DNA of 18,963 bases from positions 1 to 18,963 of the forward strand of contig CAXTBC010000070.1 in assembly GCA_964242595.1 (NCBI GenBank). The letters run 5' to 3'. Below, piece by piece: positions 1 to 6,500 of the stretch. Made by a program: the position numbers and the translations under genes. The notes under the pieces were generated by a model. The model searched no databases and had not been told where the DNA came from. It was given only the letters and a program-made list of their open reading frames with translations. This DNA is from BOG-908 sp964242595. Lineage in GTDB: Bacteria > Pseudomonadota > Alphaproteobacteria > Acetobacterales > Acetobacteraceae. Every line of letters starts with the position of its first letter. Position 1 is the stretch's first letter.

Positions 1-51
1 CTCATCGCCTTCATTGGCTACATGCTCAAGCACGCAGCAGCCCTGGTTTAA
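1..51 (+). CDS. 3' end of an unidentified gene (partial)
   Basis: The first 17 codons are open in frame 1 and end in TAA at 49-51. They encode a mostly hydrophobic C-terminus with a central IAFIGYML stretch, which would fit the last membrane helix of an integral membrane protein. The start lies outside the window and the family cannot be recognised. The other two forward frames are also open over this short distance, so the assignment rests on codon plausibility and on the AT-rich non-coding DNA that starts right after the stop. Confidence 0.4.
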   Translation, partial: LIAFIGYMLKHAAALV

Positions 52-200
52 GGTGTATAGCACCCTCTAGAAACACACCCTTAGCATTTAATAAGAAAAC
101 ATGTGATCAAAACGACAGGATGAGAGTCGATCGCAAAGTGGCCTGCCGGCGGATGCTCATCGGCATGCCCTCTCCCTCCACAAGAAAACCGTCACAAAGG

Positions 201-245
201 AAGCAAGCTCTTCTTTTTTGAAAAAAGAAGAAAAAACTTTTCTTC
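201..245 (+). repeat. Hairpin element, copy A
   Basis: A near-perfect hairpin has arms CTTCTTTT (210-217) and AAAAGAAG (223-230) around TTGAA. It is followed directly by AAAAAACTTTT (231-241) and preceded by AAGCAAGC. The same plan (A/G-rich lead, T-rich/A-rich stem, then an A-run and CTTTT) recurs at 304-350 and 17858-17905. It lies about 150 bases downstream of the gene ending at 51, in its sense direction. A role at the 3' end of transcripts is likely, but it is not a standard terminator because the stem is followed by A residues before the T run. Confidence 0.6.
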
Positions 246-303
246 ATCACTCGTATCGACAGTCTTAATTTCTCCTGCAGCACCCGGCTATTTCACATGC
301 GGG

Positions 304-350
304 AAGCAAAAGTTTTTTGGTCTTTTTCTTCAGAAAAGGACTGCCTGCTT
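304..350 (-). repeat. Hairpin element, copy B
   Basis: Read on the minus strand, this is a stem of nine pairs including one G-U type pair (plus-strand arms GTCTTTTTC at 320-328 and GAAAAGGAC at 333-341, loop TTCA). It is followed by CCAAAAAACTTTTGC (319-305 on minus). The tail matches copy A although the stem sequence differs, with pairing preserved. It lies just past the stop of the minus-strand ndvA-like gene, in its sense direction, so it may process or end that transcript. Confidence 0.6.
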
Positions 351-380
351 TCTGAGAATCAGCTTCAACGCAGGTCGGCG

Positions 381-2135
381 TTACTTAGCCTCCGCCAACT
401 GACTATGCACCAGTTCGGCAAACCGCCCGCGCGCCGCCAGCAGCCCGTCGAACGTGCCGCGCTCCTCGATCCGCCCGGCATCGAACACCAGGATCTCGTC
501 GGCATCACGCACCGTGGACAGGCGGTGGGCGATCACGAACGTGGTGCGGCCCTTCATCAGGTTGGCCATGGCGCGCGACACGCGGGCCTCGGTGGCGGCG
601 TCCAGGGCGGAGGTCGCCTCGTCCAGGATCAGCACCGGCGCGTCCTTCAGCAAGGCGCGCGCGATGGCCAGGCGCTGGCGCTGGCCGCCGGACAGCGTGG
701 CGCCGCGCTCGCCCACCAGCGTGTCGTAGCCTTGCGGCTGGCGGATGATGAAGTCGTGCGCCTCGGCCAGGCGGCAGGCATGCTCGATCTGCGCGTCGGT
801 GGCGTCCGGCCGGCCCACCAGCAGGTTGTCGCGGATGGAGCGGTTGAACAGCAGGCTCTCCTGGAACACCACGCCGATGTTGGCGCGCAGGCTGTCCAGC
901 GAGACGTCGCGTAAATCCTGTCCGTCGATCAGAATGCCGCCTTGTTGCGGGTCCCACAGGCGCTGCAGCATGTGCATCGCGGTGGACTTGCCCGCTCCGG
1001 TGGAGCCCACCAGGGCGGTGACGGTGCCGGGCCGCGCCACGAAGCTCACGTTCGACAGAATGGCCGGGCCACCCGGGTAGGCGAAGCTCACCTGCTCGAA
1101 CGACACCTCGCCATGCGTCACCTCCAGCTCCTGGGCGTCGGCGTGCTCGGGCACGCTGCTCTGCATGTCCATTAGCGTGAAGTAGTCGGCGATGCCGGGC
1201 GCCCGCATGAACAGCGAGCTGGCGAAGGTGACGGCCGCTTCCAGCCGGCCGATCAGCAGGGTGGAGAAGCCCATGAAGCTGACGATCTGCGCCACGGTGG
1301 CCTGGCCGTGCAGGTGCAGCATGGCGCCGGCCACCACGATGGTGATGACGGCCAGCGTGCTGGACGCGCGGGTGAGCACGGTGACCAGCGCCCACCAGTT
1401 GAGCACCGGGAACTGGTGGCGGATCACGTGCTCCACGATCTCGGCGAACGCCCGCGCCTCGGCCTGCAGCCGGCCGAAGGACTGCACGGCCACCACGTTG
1501 GAGAGCGCGTCCTGCGCGCGGCCGGCCAGCGCCGAGTGCGCCGCCTCGGCCTGCCGCTGCCCGGCCTGGGTGCGACGGATGACGAACAGCGTGACGGTGG
1601 CGAACACGGCCACCAACGCCACCAGCACCAGCGACAGGCGCCAGTTCAGCAGGGCGCTCAGCGGCAGCAGCACGGCCACCGCCACGTAGGTGGCCAGGTT
1701 CTCCTTGAAGAAGGTCAGGCAGAGCGCGAACATCGAGTCCGAGCCGGAGACCATGGTCTTCATCACGCTGCCCGACTGCACGCCGGAGTGGAACGAGCTG
1801 GGCAGCGCCAGCACACGGTCGAAACAGCGGCTGATGGCGTCCAGCCGCGTACGGTGGGCCAGACGTTCGGCACCCATGGCGACCGCGATGTTCACGCCTA
1901 TGCCGCAGGCGCCGATAGCCACCCACACGGCGACCAAGCGGCCGCCTTCGGCATAGAGTTGGGCGTGCGGCAGCGTGTCGGTCCTGGCCAGCAGGCCGAT
2001 CACGTGGCCGAACAGCAGCGGATCGAGGAACTGCAGGGCGGCGACGCCCAGATTGCCCACGACCAGCATGGCGAGCGTGGCGCGGCGCTTGGCCAGCATT
2101 TCCAGAACCCGTCCGTAAACCTTCATAAGCTGCAT
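381..2135 (-). CDS. ndvA: NdvA/ChvA-like glucan ABC exporter, fused permease and ATPase
   Basis: This 584-residue protein is a half-size ABC exporter. Residues 1-320 form the six-helix membrane domain and residues 340-580 the nucleotide-binding domain. Visible motifs are Walker A GSTGAGKS (377-384), Q-loop VFQES (423-427), signature LSGGQ (481-485), Walker B VLILDE (501-506) and the H-loop histidine in IAHRLS (537). The membrane half carries blocks typical of the NdvA/ChvA family, such as FPVLNWWAL and the FMGFSTLLIGRLEA region, and the length matches. Members export cyclic beta-1,2-glucan in rhizobia. No ndvB-type synthase is in the window, so the real substrate is open. Start: ATG at 2135; a second in-frame ATG at 2126 is equally possible because neither has a strong ribosome-binding site. 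It lies 142 bases downstream of pdxY and may share its transcript. Confidence 0.85.
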   Translation of the reverse strand: MQLMKVYGRVLEMLAKRRATLAMLVVGNLGVAALQFLDPLLFGHVIGLLARTDTLPHAQLYAEGGRLVAVWVAIGACGIGVNIAVAMGAERLAHRTRLDAISRCFDRVLALPSSFHSGVQSGSVMKTMVSGSDSMFALCLTFFKENLATYVAVAVLLPLSALLNWRLSLVLVALVAVFATVTLFVIRRTQAGQRQAEAAHSALAGRAQDALSNVVAVQSFGRLQAEARAFAEIVEHVIRHQFPVLNWWALVTVLTRASSTLAVITIVVAGAMLHLHGQATVAQIVSFMGFSTLLIGRLEAAVTFASSLFMRAPGIADYFTLMDMQSSVPEHADAQELEVTHGEVSFEQVSFAYPGGPAILSNVSFVARPGTVTALVGSTGAGKSTAMHMLQRLWDPQQGGILIDGQDLRDVSLDSLRANIGVVFQESLLFNRSIRDNLLVGRPDATDAQIEHACRLAEAHDFIIRQPQGYDTLVGERGATLSGGQRQRLAIARALLKDAPVLILDEATSALDAATEARVSRAMANLMKGRTTFVIAHRLSTVRDADEILVFDAGRIEERGTFDGLLAARGRFAELVHSQLAEAK

Positions 2136-2277
2136 GCTGTGGACACTTTCGGCCAGACCGCCGGGAGCGATTACCCGACACAGGCTGGATAGTGCTGCAA
2201 CGCGGCGAAAAAGCGGCAGACTGACCGTTCAACTGTGGCAGCACGCGAAAATGAGATGCCTGGCCAAGCCCGCCGGA

Positions 2278-3138
2278 TCAGCAGGGCGTGGCGGTGAACA
2301 CGTTGGTGGGGTTCACGAATTCATCCTGGGCGGCCACCAGCAACAGCTCTCGTTGGCCGGCCTGCAGCGTGCGGCTCAGCAAACCGTGAACGGCGCTGGC
2401 AGCTTGCGCCATGGCGTGCGCCGCCTGGCCGCAACGGAGCACATGGAACAGGAACAGCGCGGCGATGGCGTCCCCCGCGCCGTTGGCCGCAATCCCCAGC
2501 AAGGGTGTGCGTAGCCGGTGCGTGCCGTCCGGCCCGGCACAGAGCAGGTCCAGCGCGTCGGCCGGCGTGGCTTCCGTGCGCAGGCTGGTGACGAGCACGA
2601 TACGCGGGCCGTCCGGCCGCATGCGTGCCTGCAGGCCGGCCACGGCCGCCTTGGCACCGGCCTCGGTCGTGCAGTTCTGGCCGGTCAAGCAGGCGAGCTC
2701 GAACTGGTTGGGGGTCAGCATGTCGGCCAGCGGCACCGCCAGTTCGCGAAAGAACAGGTCGATGCCGGCGCGCACGTACATGCCCGGGCCGTCATCGCCG
2801 ATCACCGGGTCGCAGCACCATAAAGCGGCCGGGTTGTGCGCCCGCAGCCGGGCAGCCGCGTGCAGCACTGCCCCGCCAGTCGCCGGGTCGCCGATGTAGC
2901 CCGACAGCAGCGCGTCGCAGCCGCCCAGCACACCACGCGCCTCGATCCCGTCCACCAGCGCGCGGATCGTCTCCGGCGACGTGGCCACCCCGGTGTGGCC
3001 GCCATAGCCGGGGTGGTTGGAGAAGTGCACCGTGTCGATCGGCCAGACCTCGGCACCTAGCCGTTGCAGCGGGAAGACGGCGCTGCTGTTGCCCACGTGG
3101 CCGTAGGCGACATGGGACTGGATGCTGAGGATGTTCAT
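2278..3138 (-). CDS. pdxY: Pyridoxal kinase PdxY
   Basis: The 286-residue product belongs to the ribokinase-fold pyridoxal kinases, which phosphorylate pyridoxal to pyridoxal 5'-phosphate in the cytosolic B6 salvage pathway. The N-terminal MNILSIQSHVAYGHVGNSSA is characteristic. It is followed by the HPGYGGHTG substrate loop (42-50), CDPVIGDDGPGMYV (109-122), LTPNQFE (141-147) and the C-terminal GAGD anion-hole motif (220-223), whose aspartate is the catalytic base. The length equals that of E. coli PdxY (about 287). I chose ATG 3138 over upstream in-frame codons reaching 3186 because the family begins exactly at MNILSIQS. The ribosome-binding site is weak. Upstream lies a low-GC gap. The ndvA-like gene follows in the same direction with no evident functional link. 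Confidence 0.92.
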   Translation of the reverse strand: MNILSIQSHVAYGHVGNSSAVFPLQRLGAEVWPIDTVHFSNHPGYGGHTGVATSPETIRALVDGIEARGVLGGCDALLSGYIGDPATGGAVLHAAARLRAHNPAALWCCDPVIGDDGPGMYVRAGIDLFFRELAVPLADMLTPNQFELACLTGQNCTTEAGAKAAVAGLQARMRPDGPRIVLVTSLRTEATPADALDLLCAGPDGTHRLRTPLLGIAANGAGDAIAALFLFHVLRCGQAAHAMAQAASAVHGLLSRTLQAGQRELLLVAAQDEFVNPTNVFTATPC

Positions 3139-3504
3139 GCCGCCGGGATACCAGGTTCGGGGAGAGGTGGGCTGACACTCATGCATGGAGCATAGACGGC
3201 AAAAGCCGCGCTTGCTCTGGCCGAAGTCGGGCGGCTCGCTTCGTGGACAATGCTCGTAAAGAGTGGATTTCTTGAACCGCTCACGACGCTCTCTTCGGCT
3301 TTCGATGAAGAGAAATGCTCAGCGATGCCTTCAAACGGATCTTGCTGAGTGCTTCGTGAACGTGTCTGCGCTGCGCCCGTGCATCGGCCGACGCAATTGA
3401 TGGGCATTGCCGATTACGACCACCGCTCGACTGGTCTCGTGAGCGCTGACGCCCGCCCGGTCGTGCGCGACATCATGCTATGGTTTAAGCAGCGCGAAGC
3501 AATG
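3139..3504. other. Low-GC intergenic region upstream of pdxY
   Basis: No convincing gene was found in these 366 bases. It must contain the pdxY promoter and the 3' end of the large glycosyltransferase transcript. I could not identify clear -35/-10 boxes. Hand counts give 28 G+C of 60 at 3301-3360 and 31 of 60 at 3241-3300, far below the neighbouring genes. An inverted repeat, TCTCTTC (3290-3296) with GAAGAGA (3307-3313), could form a hairpin with a 10-base loop but has no T-run on either side. Short open frames on both strands here show no family resemblance. Confidence 0.55.
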
Positions 3505-6500
3505 CTAAAGCTGCTGGCTGTTGCCACCTGGGACCGGTTTGTCATCTGCCGGCCTTATCAGAGTGAACACTCTGGCGTCATCAGCAGCATCACCGTTGTC
3601 CACATCGTCCAGTTGCCTCATGTCGAAACCGGCTGAGCGGCCTAGAGCCGTCAGGCTATCAGCTACCGTTTTGGTACCCTGCTTCCGGTTAGGGCTATCG
3701 GCAAGCCGGAAGATGAATGCTCCTCCAGGCTTGAGAACCTCAAAGATCTCGACAAGTAAAGACAGGGCCGGGATTTCAGGATCCGAACTAGGGTCGATGA
3801 GGAAGTCCAGCTCTGACGCTGTGAACTCGGCAGTGCGGACGTGGCTCTGAAAGGAATGACGGTGCTGGTCGGTGTTCGACACGAGCGCCGCTCGTTCTGG
3901 AGTGCTTGTGAAAAGCGGGACTTCTTGCAACTCCGCGACGACTGGTCCGGTCTCACCGATTGCGTGGATGCGTGTTTGTGTCAGGAATGGCAGCGCGTCG
4001 TGCAGGCTGAGGGCATTCTGCGCGCCGGCATGAGCGATGATAGCGGCGGCAAGGTCTGCGTCGCCGGAGACGGCGCCGCAGTGCTGGCAGTCGTTCGGGT
4101 GGGCCGACGCCGAGGTCCCGTCGGTCGTGCCGGCATGTTGCCGCCTCTGGTCGGCTGCGCCGACATTTGGCTGAGCAGTGCCGCATACGCGACAGACCGT
4201 TACGCACAGGATGTCCTGCATCACTGCCTGGGCGTGGGCCTGTCCGAAACGCCGGCGGACCGCGGCAGCCCCGCGCGCTGACATCCCTGCGCAGAGGTCT
4301 GGGTCCTGCAGCAAGTCGACGATGGCCGCCGCGAGCGCCTCCGGCGTCTCGCCCAACAGCACCTCGGCGCCGTTTTCGAGTGCGATCCCCTCGTTGCCGA
4401 TCGCGGTGGTCACGACGGGGATGCCGGCCTGCAGGCTGCTGACCACCTTGCCTTTCACGCCGGCACCGTAGCGTAGCGGCGCGGCGGACAACCGCGCCTT
4501 GGCATACCAGGGCTCCAGGTCCGGCACCTGGCCCGTCACCTGGACGCGGTCGCCAGCAAGGGCGAGGATCTCGTCGGTCGGCGCGTCGCCCACCAGGAGC
4601 AGGATCGCGTCCGAGACGTCTTGCCAGACCAGCGGCATGATCGCGCGTGCCAGCCAGAGCGCCGCATCCACGTTGGGCGGGTGGGCGTAGCCGCCGACGA
4701 AGAGCACGTGGCGGCGGGTGGCGAACGCCGCGCGGTCCGGCGTGGCCACCAGGATCTCGGGGTAGATGTAGGGCGGGATCACCCGCACCGTCGCCGCGGG
4801 CACCGCGGCGCCGATGATCGCGGCCTCCTCCGTGCTCGGCGTCATCACCACGTCCACCTCGCGGAAGATCGCCATCTCCAGCTTGCGCACCCGGTTGGAC
4901 TCCACGAGCGCGTCCAGGTCGCCGTCCAGCCTGTAGCGACGCATCTCGCGCAGGTGGTGAAGGTCGTGCGGATAGTACAGGATCGGCGCGTCGGTGGTGC
5001 TGCGCAGCAGGTCCAGCAACGGTGCGGTGACGTCCGGGCGGGCCGTCCAGACGGCGTGCAGGTGACGGCCGTTGCGGTCCATCCAGGCCGTCAGCGTGGT
5101 TGGCGCGTACAGGACCTCCACGCCCATCTGTTGCAGCCGTGCCGTGTAGGGCGCCCGCGCCTTGCCGTCGGCCGGCCCGTAGACGATGCGCCATCCCATG
5201 TCCTGCAGCAGACCGACATACTGGAACACGGTCAGCGCGCCGGCGTGCCGGTCGTACTCGGGCACCTTGTCGTCAATCATCAGGACCGTGCCCAGGCCGC
5301 CCGGCCGCTGGCGCGAGAGGAACATCGGCGCCTCGCGGTCAGGCTGGTGCGCCAGGACTGCCGCCCATTTAAGGCAGAACTGCGCGTGGTTGCGCTTCGA
5401 CTGGCTGTCGCGCTGGGCCGCGCCGTACGACGTGCTGCCAAGGTGGATTACCGTGCTCGCCGGCTGGTAGACGACGCGGAAGCCCGCACGGCGGACTTCG
5501 AAGGCGAGGTCGAACTCCTCGTAGAAGGCGGGGGCGTAGCGCTGGTCGAACCCGCCCAGGGAGGCGAACAGCTCGCGGCGCACTAGGAAGGCGGCGCCCA
5601 CCACGACGTCCACCTCGCGCAGGTAGTTGAACTCGGGCAGGCCGGCCGCCTCCCCACGTCCGAAGGAGCAGCCCCAACCGTCGTCGAACAGGATGCCGCC
5701 GGCCTCCTGCACCGAGCCGTCCGCGTTGAGCAGCTTGCAGCCGACGATGCCGGTCCGGGCGTCATCGCGGACGGGTTGCACGAGCGGCGCCAGCCAGTCC
5801 GGCTGCACGAGCGTGTCGTTGTTGAGGAAGACGATGTGCCAGCCGCGCGCCAGGTCGGCCGCCTGGTTGCAACTGCGCAGGAAGCCGAGGTTCCGCTCGT
5901 TCTGCTCGAACCGCAGGCCGGGGATATGGCCGAGGAACGGGGCGAGGCTGTTGGACGGATCGTCATCGATCAGGATGGTCTCATAGCCGACCGTGTCGCC
6001 CGAGTTCGCGGCTAGCGCGTAGAGGCAGCGCAGCGTCTGGAAGTAGTGGCCGTAGGCGGGAATGACGATGCTCACCTCCGGATCCGCCCGGTCCGGAAGC
6101 ACCAAGGGCTGTTCCAGGCTAAAGCCCTGCAACGTGCCCAGCAACCCGGTGCACTGGGCACCCTGGGCTTGGCCGACGCGCAAGTAGTGCGCCAGCGGGG
6201 CGAGCCCGCTGTGCCGGCAGCCCGGCGTGTTCGCGACGTAACAGCCCGTGTCGAAGAACGCGTGGGGGTCGTGGCCCGCGGCGATGCCGAGCGTGAGGTA
6301 GTGGGTGAACGCGTCCAGGCCCGAGGCGCGTGCGTCGCGGTACTCGCACAGGTAGCCGGCAGGGTCGAACAGGCGGTTCGGCGCGGCGCCTTCCAACGCG
6401 CCCTGGCGCAGGTAGTGCGGCAACGCCTCCGCGAGGGCCAGACCGTGCCGGCCGGCGTACCAGGCCGTCTCGAACAGCGGATGCGGGTCGTAGCCGGCAG

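Larger units (their letters stand above)
52..380. other. AT-rich intergenic region with two hairpin elements
   Basis: No credible gene is seen in these 329 bases. The stretch separates the partial plus-strand gene from the convergent ndvA-like gene. It holds two copies of the hairpin plus AAAAAACTTTT element, in opposite orientations, each lying downstream and in the sense direction of the gene it follows. A weaker imperfect hairpin (TGCC/GATG pairing with CATC/GGCA, 144-165) sits nearer the first gene. I saw no convincing promoter. Confidence 0.6.

Noticed and set aside
144..165. Imperfect hairpin downstream of the first partial gene.
   Set aside because: It needs a four-base bulge and a two-base loop, and lacks a T-run, so it is not supported as a terminator.
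1308..2192. A long plus-strand open frame rich in His, Gln and Gly opposite the ndvA-like gene.
   Set aside because: It is the antisense of a clearly recognised ABC exporter in high-GC DNA, has low-complexity composition and matches no family. The same reasoning rejects the other long antisense frames over the glycosyltransferases, amtB and uxs.
3290..3313. Seven-base inverted repeat considered as a terminator.
   Set aside because: The loop is ten bases, the stem short and no T-run follows on either strand.
3139..3407. Minus-strand frame upstream of and overlapping the pdxY start.
   Set aside because: No recognisable protein; it mainly covers the low-GC gap and the presumed pdxY promoter region.
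3349..3636. A 95-codon plus-strand frame overlapping the end of the large glycosyltransferase gene.
   Set aside because: No ribosome-binding site or family resemblance was seen, and half of it lies antisense to the recognised coding region.
3988..4014. The peptide ALSLHDALP in the tail of the large glycosyltransferase looks like a known translation product of Illumina adapter sequence.
   Set aside because: The codons (CTC AGC CTG CAC GAC GCG CTG CCA) differ from the adapter at several positions and the frame continues on both sides, so this is coincidence, not contamination. Checking the raw reads would settle it.
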